Shown: positions 42,325 to 50,563 of the stretch, one piece after another | Layout: every line of letters starts with the position of its first letter | How positions within the stretch are numbered: position 1 is the stretch's first letter | Assembly (NCBI RefSeq): GCF_027667425.1 | Contig: NZ_JAQEGR010000007.1 | Coordinates: 62,001 to 126,000, forward strand | Source of the DNA: Fusicatenibacter saccharivorans | Lineage (GTDB): Bacteria; Bacillota; Clostridia; Lachnospirales; Lachnospiraceae | DNA: 64,000 nucleotides | Direction: 5' to 3' | Made by a program: the position numbers and the translations under genes | The notes under the pieces: generated by a model | The model's input: only the letters and a program-made list of their open reading frames with translations | What the model was told of the DNA's origin: nothing | Databases searched by the model: none

Positions 42325-42798
42325 ATGATGCGAGAAAGGATGAAAACAGAAGAGAAGATGCGGTGGAATACGATGACGCTGGAATTTGAGAGCCGTCCCT
42401 GCAATGAGAGTTTTGCGCGGGTGTCTGCGGCGGCGTTTCTGGCGCAGCTGAATCCGACGGTGGAGGAAGTGGCGGATGTCAAGACGGCGATTTCGGAGGC
42501 GGTTACGAATGCGATGATTCACGGATACCGGCAGGAAAAAGGGAAAATTCAGATGAAGTGTGTGCTGGATCTGGAGGAGAAGGTGTTTCAGGTGACGGTA
42601 AAAGATACCGGCGTCGGGATCGAAAATGTGGAGAAGGCGATGGAGCCGATGTTTACGACCTGCCCGGAGCTGGAGCGGTCGGGGATGGGGTTTTCGTTTA
42701 TGGAGGCGTTTATGGATGAGCTGGAAGTAAGGTCGCATCCGGGATGGGGGACGGAAGTGGTGATGAAACGGAAAATCGGTGTGCATCCGGAAATGTAA
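42325..42798 (+). CDS. spoIIAB: Anti-sigma-F factor SpoIIAB (serine kinase)
   Basis: 157 aa from ATG 42325 after AAAGGGG; MTLEFESRPCNESFARV later marks the usual N-terminus, so a start at 42373 is possible but lacks a ribosome site. The GHKL ATPase boxes are TAISEAVTNAMIHGY (N box) and KDTGVGIENV (G1), plus GMGFSFMEAF. SpoIIAB holds sigma-F inactive and phosphorylates SpoIIAA. It stands between spoIIAA and sigF, in the classical order. Confidence 0.93.
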   Translation: MMRERMKTEEKMRWNTMTLEFESRPCNESFARVSAAAFLAQLNPTVEEVADVKTAISEAVTNAMIHGYRQEKGKIQMKCVLDLEEKVFQVTVKDTGVGIENVEKAMEPMFTTCPELERSGMGFSFMEAFMDELEVRSHPGWGTEVVMKRKIGVHPEM

Positions 42799-42831
42799 GG
42801 GCCGGATCGGAAGTCATAGGAGTCAGAATGC

Positions 42832-43548
42832 ATGGAACATACGCTTGCCCTGATCGAAAAGGCACACGAAGGGGATAAAGCGGCAAGGGATACACTGGCA
42901 GAGGAAAATATGGGACTGGTCTGGAGCATGGTGAGGCGGTTTGCAAACCGCGGGGTGGAGATGGAGGATTTGTGCCAGATCGGGAGCATTGGGCTGTTGA
43001 AGGCGATTGATAAATTTGATCCTTCGTTTGAAGTCTGTTTTTCGACGTATGCGGTTCCGATGATTGCGGGGGAGATCCGGCGGTTTCTGCGGTCGGAGGG
43101 GATGGTGAAGGTGAGCCGCCCGATCCGGGAACTGGCGTGGAAAGCGTATGCGGTGCGGGAGCGGCTGGAGCGGGAGAACGGGCGCGATCCGACGCTGGCG
43201 GAGATAGCGGGGGAGCTTGATGTTACCGTGGAGGAAATCGTGGAGGCGATGGAGTCCGGCGCGGAGGTGGAATCGCTGCAGAAGACCATCTATCAGGGGG
43301 AAAACCACGATATTTCTCTGATGGACCGCATTCCGGAAAAAGAGAACGGGCAGGAAAAGCTGCTGAACCGGATTTTCTTGGAAGAGCTGTTGGGACGACT
43401 GCCCGCGAAGGAGCGGCAGCTCATCTACATGCGCTATTTTCAGGACATGACGCAGGCGCAGATCGCCGGAAAACTGGGGATTTCGCAGGTGCAGGTGTCG
43501 CGGATGGAAAAGAAGATTCTGCGGCAGATGCGGATGGAAAAGGTCTGA
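42832..43548 (+). CDS. sigF: Sporulation sigma factor F
   Basis: 238 aa. Region 2 has NMGLVWSMVRRFANRG and EDLCQIGSIGLLKAIDKFD (2.1-2.2) and CFSTYAVPMIAGEIRRFLR (2.3-2.4). Region 3 has KVSRPIRELAW, and region 4 the helix-turn-helix AGKLGISQVQVSRMEKKIL. This forespore sigma directs the first compartment-specific genes, including spoVA-regulating sigG. The start follows spoIIAB by 33 nt. Complete operon order proves a spore-former lineage. Confidence 0.94.
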   Translation: MEHTLALIEKAHEGDKAARDTLAEENMGLVWSMVRRFANRGVEMEDLCQIGSIGLLKAIDKFDPSFEVCFSTYAVPMIAGEIRRFLRSEGMVKVSRPIRELAWKAYAVRERLERENGRDPTLAEIAGELDVTVEEIVEAMESGAEVESLQKTIYQGENHDISLMDRIPEKENGQEKLLNRIFLEELLGRLPAKERQLIYMRYFQDMTQAQIAGKLGISQVQVSRMEKKILRQMRMEKV

Positions 43549-43741
43549 CAAAAATACAAATCCGGCGGAAGGGCGCTTTTCCTGGGAAAGGCAGAGAAAA
43601 GTGCCTGAAACCCGGGCGGATAAAGGAAGAAAAGAAAGGCGAAGCGGGGAAAGGCGGCAGAAAGTTTAAAAATATTCACTGGAATATCGGAGGAAGGTGT
43701 GCTACAATGAGCGAAATACGAAGAAAGGCAGGTGGAAGAAC

Positions 43742-44296
43742 ATGGATTATCTGACAGAAAATGTGGCGGTCAATCTGAAACGGATCCGGCAGTCGAAAGG
43801 GATGAGTCTCGACCAGGTCTCAGAGCAGACCGGGGTCAGCAAGAGTATGCTCTCGCAGATCGAAAAGGGAACGGCGAACCCGTCGCTTGGCGTGCTCGGG
43901 AAGATTACGAGCGGCCTGCGGATTGAATTTCAGGAGCTGATTGCAACGCCGCTGGTGGATAGTTATCTTGTGACACCGGAGGATCTGGTTCCGACGAAAG
44001 AGCTGGAGGGGCAGTACACTGTGTGGACGTTCTTTCCGTATGAGGACACGCGGCTTGTGGAAATCTACCGCATCGACATCGAACCGGGCGGAACGTATGT
44101 GAGCGGCGGCCACGGAGAGAAAACAAGAGAGTACCTGGTGGTGACAGACGGCGTGATGACCGTGGAGTGCAATGGAAAAGAGCATGAGATCCACTTGAAG
44201 CAGGCATTCCGTTTCGAGACAGACCAGACCCACATCTACCGCAACAGAGGGACGGAGAAGACGAGCTGCATGTGTTTCTTTCTCGACTATCACTAA
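43742..44296 (+). CDS. XRE-family regulator with cupin domain (PuuR/RamB-like)
   Basis: 184 aa. The start at ATG 43742 after AGGTGGAAG is preferred over an upstream in-frame start at 43697. Helix-turn-helix region: LKRIRQSKGMSLDQVSEQTG, then KSMLSQIEKG. The C-terminal cupin has RIDIEPGGTYVSGGHGEKT and the THIYRNRG strand. This architecture (PuuR of putrescine use and relatives) senses small nitrogen compounds. The aminotransferase-permease-dehydrogenase cluster 340 nt downstream is the obvious target. It ends in a terminator. Confidence 0.82.
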   Translation: MDYLTENVAVNLKRIRQSKGMSLDQVSEQTGVSKSMLSQIEKGTANPSLGVLGKITSGLRIEFQELIATPLVDSYLVTPEDLVPTKELEGQYTVWTFFPYEDTRLVEIYRIDIEPGGTYVSGGHGEKTREYLVVTDGVMTVECNGKEHEIHLKQAFRFETDQTHIYRNRGTEKTSCMCFFLDYH

Positions 44297-44327
44297 AAGC
44301 CGCAGAATAACAGGCTTTCTTTTTTTG
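44296..44327 (+). terminator. Terminator after the XRE-cupin gene
   Basis: AAAGCC (44296-44301) pairs with GGCTTT (44313-44318), followed by CTTTTTTT. Confidence 0.6.
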
Positions 44328-44489
44328 AATGAACTGTTCAATATAATGGACAGAAGTCCACTGGAACATCAGAATAAAAAACAACGGATATGAAAAAAAT
44401 ACGGTGGAAGACGAAAAAACATCAAAAAAGAATAGGAAAAGCGGGTGTTAAAGAAAAAGCAAAAATAAAAAACTTTTTTAAAAAAGTAA

Positions 44490-44518
44490 TTGACAAATAT
44501 AGGGAGTGGTGCTATTGT
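44490..44518 (+). promoter_or_regulatory. Promoter of the aminotransferase cluster
   Basis: TTGACA (44490-44495), 17 nt, TATTGT (44513-44518). Transcription would begin near 44525, just upstream of the attenuator. Confidence 0.75.
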
Positions 44519-44547
44519 ATGGTTGTACAAAATAATAAACGAAAAAC

Positions 44548-44590
44548 AAAGCAAAGACGCTTACCAACGAGTAGTCTTTGCTTTTTTGTT
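44548..44590 (+). terminator. Leader terminator (attenuator) before the aminotransferase gene
   Basis: AAAGCAAAGAC (44548-44558) pairs with GTCTTTGCTTT (44574-44584), then T-rich. It lies between the promoter and the ATG at 44634, so the transcript would stop unless it is relieved. No competing antiterminator helix was obvious. Confidence 0.7.
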
Positions 44591-44633
44591 TTTTATTTAA
44601 AAAATCTTTTCAACGCTATGGGAGGATAACACT

Positions 44634-45851
44634 ATGAGATTAAAAGACACAGGATTAACGGTTCAGGACATCAAAGACAAAGTAAACAAGTACATGATCG
44701 AGACCTACGAGCGTTTCGATTTCCTTGCAGAAACCGCAGAGGGGATGTACATGTACGACGAAAACGGAACGCCGTATCTTGACTTTTACGCAGGAATCGC
44801 CGTAAACAACGCCGGAAACAGAAACCCGAAAGTTGTTGCAGCAGCAAAAGAGCAGCTCGACGATATCATGCATACCTTCAACTATCCATACACCATCCCG
44901 CAGGCACTGCTTGCTGAGAAAGTCTGCGAGACCATCGGCATGGACAAGATCTTCTATCAGAACTCCGGTACCGAGGCGAACGAGGCCATGATCAAAATGG
45001 CAAGAAAGTACGGCATCGAGAAATACGGCCCGAACCGTTACCACATCGTAACCGCAAAGATGGGCTTCCATGGAAGAACCTTCGGTGCCATGTCTGCAAC
45101 CGGTCAGCCGGGCAACGGATGCCAGGTTGGATTCGGACCGATGACCTACGGATTCTCCTACGCACCGTACAATGATCTGCAGGCCTTCAAAGATGCATGT
45201 ACCGAAAACACCATCGCCATCATGGTTGAGCCGGTACAGGGCGAAGGTGGTGTTCATCCGGCAACGAAAGAGTTCATGCAGGGACTCCGGAAGTTCTGTG
45301 ATGAGAACGACATGCTGCTTCTGATTGATGAAGTACAGACCGGCTGGTGCAGAACCGGTGCGGTAATGTCTTACATGAACTACGGCATCAAACCGGATAT
45401 CGTATCCATGGCAAAAGGTCTTGGCGGCGGAATGCCGATTGGCGCAATCTGCGCAACAGCTGAAGTAGCAAAAGCCTTTACCCCGGGATCTCACGGAACT
45501 ACCTTCGGCGGCCATCCAGTCAGCTGTGCAGCAGCACTGGCAGAAGTCAACGAACTGATCGACCGCGACCTTGCCGGAAATGCAAAGAAAGTCGGTGATT
45601 ACTTCGCAGAAAAATTAGCAAAACTGCCGCATGTCAAAGAAGTCAGACATCAGGGACTGCTGGTCGGCGTAGAGTTTGATGATACCATCAGCGGCGTAGA
45701 AGTCAAACATGGCTGCCTTGACCGCCATCTGCTGATCACAGCCATCGGGGCGCACATCATTCGTCTGATCCCTCCGCTTATCGTAACCGGGGAGGACTGC
45801 GACAAGGCAGTTGCTATCATCGAAGAAACCGTAAAAGCTCTGGAAAAATAA
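44634..45851 (+). CDS. Class III (omega) aminotransferase, acetylornithine/4-aminobutyrate type
   Basis: 405 aa; GGGAGGA is 8 nt upstream. FYQNSGTEANEAMIKMARK, then GFHGRTFGAMSATGQ, the PLP aspartate region LLIDEVQTGWCRTG, and SMAKGLGGGMPIGAI with the PLP lysine are typical of class III enzymes. They move omega-amino groups, for example of 4-aminobutyrate, ornithine derivatives or putrescine. Together with the permease and alcohol dehydrogenase this suggests conversion of an omega-amino acid to semialdehyde and then alcohol. Acetylornithine aminotransferase (argD) cannot be excluded, but no arg genes are near. Confidence 0.85.
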   Translation: MRLKDTGLTVQDIKDKVNKYMIETYERFDFLAETAEGMYMYDENGTPYLDFYAGIAVNNAGNRNPKVVAAAKEQLDDIMHTFNYPYTIPQALLAEKVCETIGMDKIFYQNSGTEANEAMIKMARKYGIEKYGPNRYHIVTAKMGFHGRTFGAMSATGQPGNGCQVGFGPMTYGFSYAPYNDLQAFKDACTENTIAIMVEPVQGEGGVHPATKEFMQGLRKFCDENDMLLLIDEVQTGWCRTGAVMSYMNYGIKPDIVSMAKGLGGGMPIGAICATAEVAKAFTPGSHGTTFGGHPVSCAAALAEVNELIDRDLAGNAKKVGDYFAEKLAKLPHVKEVRHQGLLVGVEFDDTISGVEVKHGCLDRHLLITAIGAHIIRLIPPLIVTGEDCDKAVAIIEETVKALEK

Positions 45852-45893
45852 AGAATTCTTATAGAAACAAAGAAAATCTCATAGCGTGAAAAG

Positions 45894-45950
45894 AACAGGA
45901 CAAGGACGTCAAAAAGCAAAGAACCATGCTTCGCCCCTGTCCTGTTTTTC
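45894..45950 (+). terminator. Terminator after the class III aminotransferase
   Basis: AACAGGACA (45894-45902) pairs with TGTCCTGTT (45938-45946), followed by TTTC; the loop contains a second short stem. Confidence 0.75.
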
Positions 45951-46014
45951 TTTTCATTCTGTGAATCGGAAACAACAGGTAAAACAGAGAAATTAAATGT
46001 GAGAGGAAAACGGT

Positions 46015-46635
46015 ATGGGACATCTGGTTATCACAATCGGCTGCGAGTACGGAGCCAAAGGAAATGCCATCGGCAGGAAAATTGCGGAGGATCTCGGAAT
46101 TAAGTTCTACGATCGCGATCTGGTGGATCAGATTATTGAAGAAGTCGGAATTCCGAAAGACATCATGAACCGTGTAGAAGAGGGCGGTACGATTGCCGGA
46201 AAAGGAGCCGAGGGCGATGTCCGTGGATCCTTCTCAAAATATGCGGACCTGACCGAGCGTGCGATTCATGTACAGAAGCAGATCATCCGGAAACTGGCAG
46301 AAAAAGAGGCCTGCGTCATCATCGGACGATCCGCGGATTACATCTTAAAGGACAGCAAAGATATCAAGCTCCTCCGGGCTTTTATCTATGCACCGGATGA
46401 GATCCGCATTCAGAATATCATGAAGAGCCACAGCCTTTCCGAGAGCGATGCAAAAATTCTGCTGCTCGAGAAGGACAAACGGTATCACAAGCGTCATCTG
46501 GCGCTGACCGGCAGCAACCGCGGAGACCGGCACAACCGAGACATTCTGATCAACAGTGCATTCCTTGGTGTGGAGGGCACAGCGGAATATCTCGAGGAAC
46601 TGATTCAGAAGAAATACGGAAGCGGGGAGGAATAA
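46015..46635 (+). CDS. Cytidylate-kinase-like protein (AAA_26 family)
   Basis: 206 aa. VITIGCEYGAKGNAIGRKIA is the Walker-A-like loop with the GxGGxG-variant seen in cytidylate-kinase-like proteins, and IIGRSADYIL is the usual central segment. LLLEKDKRYHKRHLALTG and NRDILINSAFLGVEGTAEYL match the rest of the family. Some members are fused to amino acid permeases, and here the permease gene starts 3 nt later, so a joint role in transport regulation is likely. True CMP kinase activity is doubtful. Confidence 0.8.
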   Translation: MGHLVITIGCEYGAKGNAIGRKIAEDLGIKFYDRDLVDQIIEEVGIPKDIMNRVEEGGTIAGKGAEGDVRGSFSKYADLTERAIHVQKQIIRKLAEKEACVIIGRSADYILKDSKDIKLLRAFIYAPDEIRIQNIMKSHSLSESDAKILLLEKDKRYHKRHLALTGSNRGDRHNRDILINSAFLGVEGTAEYLEELIQKKYGSGEE

Positions 46636-46638
46636 GCC

Positions 46639-48162
46639 ATGGAACAGAAAAAATCAGAATTTGACAAAGTATTAGGTGCATGGGATATTCTCGTCATCGC
46701 TTTCGGAGCCATGATCGGCTGGGGCTGGGTCGTATCCTCAGGAAGCTGGATTCAGAAGGGCGGCGTTGTCGGAGCTTCAATTGCGTTTGTGATCGGCGGT
46801 GTCATGATCTTCTTCATCGGACTGACTTACGCAGAACTGACTGCAGCGATGCCGCAGTGCGGCGGCGAGCACGTCTTCAGCTACAAGGCGATGGGCCCGA
46901 ACGGTTCGTTCATCTGTACCTGGGCGATTATTTTAGGATATGTCAGTGTTACGTGTTTCGAGGCGTGCGCCTTCCCAACCATCATCACGTATCTGTGGCC
47001 GGGATTCCTGAAAGGCTATATGTACAGCGTGGCAGGATTTGATATCTATGCTTCCTGGGTAGCCGTAGCCGTTATTGTAGCGTTCCTCATCACACTGATC
47101 AATGTGCTGGGCGCAAAAACAGCAGCCGTTCTGCAGACGGTCCTTACCTGTATCATCGGCGGCGCTGGTATCCTTCTGATTGTGGCATCCGTGATCAACG
47201 GAGATTCCAGCAATCTGCAGGGACAGATGTTCGTCGGCGAGAGCACCGGAACGATGTTCCAGAACATCATCAAAGTTGCTGTTGTTACCCCGTTCTTCTT
47301 CATCGGCTTTGACGTTATCCCGCAGGCAGCAGAGGAAATCAACGTTCCGTTAAAGAAAATCGGTAAAATGATGATTCTCTCCGTTGTACTCGCTGTTGTT
47401 TTCTATTCCTGTGTTATCCTGGCTGTCGGCTATGTGCTGAACCCGTCCGAAATCCTGAGCTCGGAAGCAGGAACCGGACTTGTCACAGCAGATGCGATGG
47501 CGAAAGCGTTCGGTACAGCGGTTATGGCAAAAGTCATCATCGTCGGCGGTATGTGCGGTATCATCACATCCTGGAACTCCTTTATGATCGGCGGTTCCCG
47601 TGCTCTGTACTCTATGGCTGAATCCTACATGATTCCGCCGATGTTCGCAAAGCTTCATCCGCAGCACAAAACTCCGATCAACGCCCTGTTCCTGATCGGC
47701 GCGCTGACTATGCTGGCTCCGTTTGCAGGACGAGGCATGATGGTGTGGATCTGTGATGCAGGTAACTTTGGATGCTGTCTTGCCTACTGTATGGTATCTC
47801 TTTCCTTCCTGATCCTGCGGAAGAAAGAACCGGATATGCCGCGTCCGTACCGTGTTCCGGCATACAAATTTGTTGGAACGATGGCGGTTCTGATGTCCGG
47901 ATGCATGGTGCTTGTTTACTGCATTCCTGGTTCCGGCGGAACGCTGGTATGGCAGGAGTGGCTGATGGTAGGCGGCTGGAGCCTCCTCGGTGTTGTATTC
48001 TTTGCAGTCTGCAAGTTCAAATATAAAGAGAAGTTCGGCAGCCTGATCGAGCTGATCTCCGACGAGGACGCAGCGTCCCTGATGCCGGAGGCAGACGATG
48101 CGGAACTCGACGTTGTCATCGATGCAGCAATCGACCGTGTCCTTGCCAAAATGGCTGGCTGA
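46639..48162 (+). CDS. APC-family amino acid permease
   Basis: 507 aa with ~12 membrane helices. FGAMIGWGWVVSSGSWIQKG is the APC signature in TM1, and PQCGGEHVFSYKAMG in TM2-3 is likewise typical. A C-terminal cytosolic extension (EADDAELDVVIDAAIDRVL) is present. It imports an amino acid or polyamine, probably the substrate of the aminotransferase. The kinase-like gene upstream is only 3 nt away. A stem-loop follows before the dehydrogenase. Confidence 0.88.
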   Translation: MEQKKSEFDKVLGAWDILVIAFGAMIGWGWVVSSGSWIQKGGVVGASIAFVIGGVMIFFIGLTYAELTAAMPQCGGEHVFSYKAMGPNGSFICTWAIILGYVSVTCFEACAFPTIITYLWPGFLKGYMYSVAGFDIYASWVAVAVIVAFLITLINVLGAKTAAVLQTVLTCIIGGAGILLIVASVINGDSSNLQGQMFVGESTGTMFQNIIKVAVVTPFFFIGFDVIPQAAEEINVPLKKIGKMMILSVVLAVVFYSCVILAVGYVLNPSEILSSEAGTGLVTADAMAKAFGTAVMAKVIIVGGMCGIITSWNSFMIGGSRALYSMAESYMIPPMFAKLHPQHKTPINALFLIGALTMLAPFAGRGMMVWICDAGNFGCCLAYCMVSLSFLILRKKEPDMPRPYRVPAYKFVGTMAVLMSGCMVLVYCIPGSGGTLVWQEWLMVGGWSLLGVVFFAVCKFKYKEKFGSLIELISDEDAASLMPEADDAELDVVIDAAIDRVLAKMAG

Positions 48163-48181
48163 AGCTGAGATAGGATAAAAC

Positions 48182-48217
48182 AAAGCGTGTCGGAAAGAAA
48201 AATTTTCGGCACGCTTT
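48182..48217 (+). terminator. Long stem-loop between permease and dehydrogenase
   Basis: AAAGCGTGTCGGAAA (48182-48196) pairs with TTTTCGGCACGCTTT (48203-48217), a 15-bp stem with two G-T pairs, but only a short T tail. It would reduce, not fully stop, transcription into the next gene. Confidence 0.6.
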
Positions 48218-48240
48218 CTGAAAGAAAGGGGAAAAATAAG

Positions 48241-49425
48241 ATGAATTCATTCGAATTTTCGATTCCACAGAATATTATTGTCGGAGCAGGAACGCTTGCC
48301 AAACTGCCGGAGTGTGCCAAGAAGATGGGCGGAACCCATGCGATGATTCTTTCCGGTCCTACCCTGAAAAAAATGGGCGTTGTGGACAAAGCAGCGGACA
48401 GCCTGAAAGTGGCAGGCATCGCAGCCGATATTTTCACAGATATTGAGGCGAATCCGTCTGTGACGACAGTAGAAAAAGCAACCGAGAGCTATCTTGCTTC
48501 CGGCGCAGACTTTCTCGTAGCACTCGGCGGCGGTTCTCCGATGGATGTAGCAAAGGCCGTCGGTGTGACGGCAAAATACGGCGGAAGCATCACGGAATAC
48601 GAAGGCGCACACAAAGTGCCGGGAAAAATTGTCCCGCTGATTGCCATTCCGACGACTGCGGGAACCGGCTCCGAGGTGACCGCATTTTCCGTGATCACCG
48701 ACCACAGCAGAGATTACAAGCTGACCGTATTTAGCTATGAACTTCTTCCAGAGTACGCGATTCTCGATCCGGAACTTTTAACTTCCGCTCCGGCATCCGT
48801 TGCGGCAGCGTGCGGTATTGATGCTTTTATCCATGCGGAGGAGGCTTATATTTCTACAGCTGCATCTCCGTTTTCCGATGCCATGGCAGAAAAAGCGATG
48901 GAATTGATCGGTAAAAATATCCGCCGTTTCGTGGCGCGCAGAACCGATCTCGAAGCCGCAGAGGCGATGCTGACCGGTTCGCTGTTCGCGGGTATTGCAT
49001 TTTCCTACGCAAGACTTGGAAATGTCCATGCAATGAGTCATCCTGTGAGCGCCTTCTTCGATGTGCCGCACGGCGTGGCAAATGCCGTTCTGCTTCCGGT
49101 CATCGCAGAGTACAATGCACTGGCAGACCATGGAAGATATTTGAAGATCTACAACTACATCAGCGAAATCCCGGCATACGCCGATGAATTTGAGCCGATG
49201 ATGCTGGTCGGCGCGATCCGCGAGCTGACCGCAGCCATCGGAATCCCGGCCAGCCTGACCGATGCGATCCGCCAGGCGGCAAAGGGAAAAGAAGTGACAG
49301 CAGAGGAGATCGAGAGCAAAATCGTGCCGATGGCGGTAGATGCGATGAAGAGCGGAAACATCGCCGTCAACCCGAGAGCGTCCTGTCAGCAGGACATCGA
49401 GGCGCTGTACCGGAAAGCACTGTAA
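48241..49425 (+). CDS. Iron-containing alcohol dehydrogenase (group III)
   Basis: 394 aa from ATG 48241 (AAAGGGG upstream). FLVALGGGSPMDVAKAVG is the NAD(P)-binding GGGS motif, AIPTTAGTGSEVTAFSVI is typical, and HAMSHPVSAFFDVPHGVANA carries metal-binding histidines. It reduces aldehydes or semialdehydes, or works in reverse. With the omega-aminotransferase and permease it may act like 4-hydroxybutyrate dehydrogenase in 4-aminobutyrate fermentation (inference). Closed by the terminator at 49455. Confidence 0.87.
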   Translation: MNSFEFSIPQNIIVGAGTLAKLPECAKKMGGTHAMILSGPTLKKMGVVDKAADSLKVAGIAADIFTDIEANPSVTTVEKATESYLASGADFLVALGGGSPMDVAKAVGVTAKYGGSITEYEGAHKVPGKIVPLIAIPTTAGTGSEVTAFSVITDHSRDYKLTVFSYELLPEYAILDPELLTSAPASVAAACGIDAFIHAEEAYISTAASPFSDAMAEKAMELIGKNIRRFVARRTDLEAAEAMLTGSLFAGIAFSYARLGNVHAMSHPVSAFFDVPHGVANAVLLPVIAEYNALADHGRYLKIYNYISEIPAYADEFEPMMLVGAIRELTAAIGIPASLTDAIRQAAKGKEVTAEEIESKIVPMAVDAMKSGNIAVNPRASCQQDIEALYRKAL

Positions 49426-49454
49426 GAGACAAGCTAATTTATAGAAGAAACCGT

Positions 49455-49497
49455 AAAGGGCGATGCTGTGAAAAGTATGTACAGAATCGTCCTTTTT
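49455..49497 (+). terminator. Terminator after the alcohol dehydrogenase
   Basis: AAAGGGCGAT (49455-49464) pairs with ATCGTCCTTT (49486-49495), then TT. The ~115 nt to the next ATG show no clear promoter consensus. Confidence 0.72.
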
Positions 49498-49612
49498 CTG
49501 CTTGTCTTCCGAAAATATGTGCTGTAAAATAAATTTATCGTGCTGTTCTTACAAAACAAAGCAGCGAGGGGTGGATTTTTTTATTAAATCTTACTATTGG
49601 AGGAAGCAAAAC

Positions 49613-50557
49613 ATGGAAAATAATGTATTGCAGCAATTAAAAGAAAATATCGCAAAGGTCATGATCGGAAACGAGCGCACGATAGAGCTTGTCCTGACCT
49701 GCCTTGTTGCCAAAGGTCATATCCTGCTCGAGGATGTCCCGGGAACAGGAAAAACGGTCATGGCGAAATCCCTTGCGAAATCCGTCGAGGCAGAGTTCGG
49801 CCGCATCCAGTTCACACCGGACTTACTGCCGTCCGATGTCACCGGTCTCAATTATTTTGATGCCAAAAGCGGAGAGTTCGTCTTTTCGAAAGGCCCTGCC
49901 TTCTGCAACATTCTGCTTGCCGATGAGATCAACCGTGCAACGCCGAAGACGCAGAGCAGCCTTCTCGAGTGCATGGCTGAGCGCCAGATCACCGTGGACG
50001 GTGTGACACGGCCGCTCGAGGAGCCGTTCCTCGTCATCGCCACGCAGAACCCGCTCGAGACGCTCGGAACCTTCCCGCTGCCGGAGGCGCAGATGGACCG
50101 TTTTTTAATGAAACTTTCGATGGAAGCATTAAGCCCGGCGGAAGAGACGCAGATGATCGCCCGTTTCCTGACCGAGGAGCCGCTCGCCGAGCTGTCGTCT
50201 GTCTGCCAAAAAGAAGAAATCCGTACCCTGCAGGAGGCGTGTAAAGAAGTCTACCTGCATCCGGAACTGGTACAGTATCTCGTCCGCATCGTACAGGAGA
50301 CGAGAGTCAACAGCAAAATTGCAAGCGGTGTGAGCCCGCGTGGAACACTCGCATTTTTACGTGCCGTACAGGGCCACGCGCTGGTGCAGGGACGAAACTA
50401 CGTTGTGCCGGAGGACTTCAAGACCGTGGCTGTTCCGGTACTCGCACACCGTCTCACCATGCAGATCGGCGCAGACGACGGAAGAGCCGCAGAATCGGTG
50501 ATCGAGGAAATTTTAAACCGCATCGATCTGCCGACCGAAAACTGGTCAGGAAGGTAA
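49613..50557 (+). CDS. MoxR-family AAA+ ATPase
   Basis: 314 aa from ATG 49613, with GGAGG 9 nt before it. Walker A EDVPGTGKTVMAKSLA, Walker B LLADEINRATPKTQSSLLE, and the GVSPRGTLAFLRAVQGHAL segment in the lid are diagnostic. MoxR ATPases work as chaperone-like remodelers, usually with DUF58 and VWA-type or transglutaminase membrane proteins. The two following genes are that set, 6 nt apart and then overlapping. Confidence 0.9.
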   Translation: MENNVLQQLKENIAKVMIGNERTIELVLTCLVAKGHILLEDVPGTGKTVMAKSLAKSVEAEFGRIQFTPDLLPSDVTGLNYFDAKSGEFVFSKGPAFCNILLADEINRATPKTQSSLLECMAERQITVDGVTRPLEEPFLVIATQNPLETLGTFPLPEAQMDRFLMKLSMEALSPAEETQMIARFLTEEPLAELSSVCQKEEIRTLQEACKEVYLHPELVQYLVRIVQETRVNSKIASGVSPRGTLAFLRAVQGHALVQGRNYVVPEDFKTVAVPVLAHRLTMQIGADDGRAAESVIEEILNRIDLPTENWSGR

Positions 50558-50563
50558 CGGACT

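Noticed and set aside
44634..45851. argD naming of the class III aminotransferase
   Set aside because: Motifs do not separate acetylornithine from other omega-amino substrates and the neighbours are a permease and alcohol dehydrogenase rather than arginine genes.
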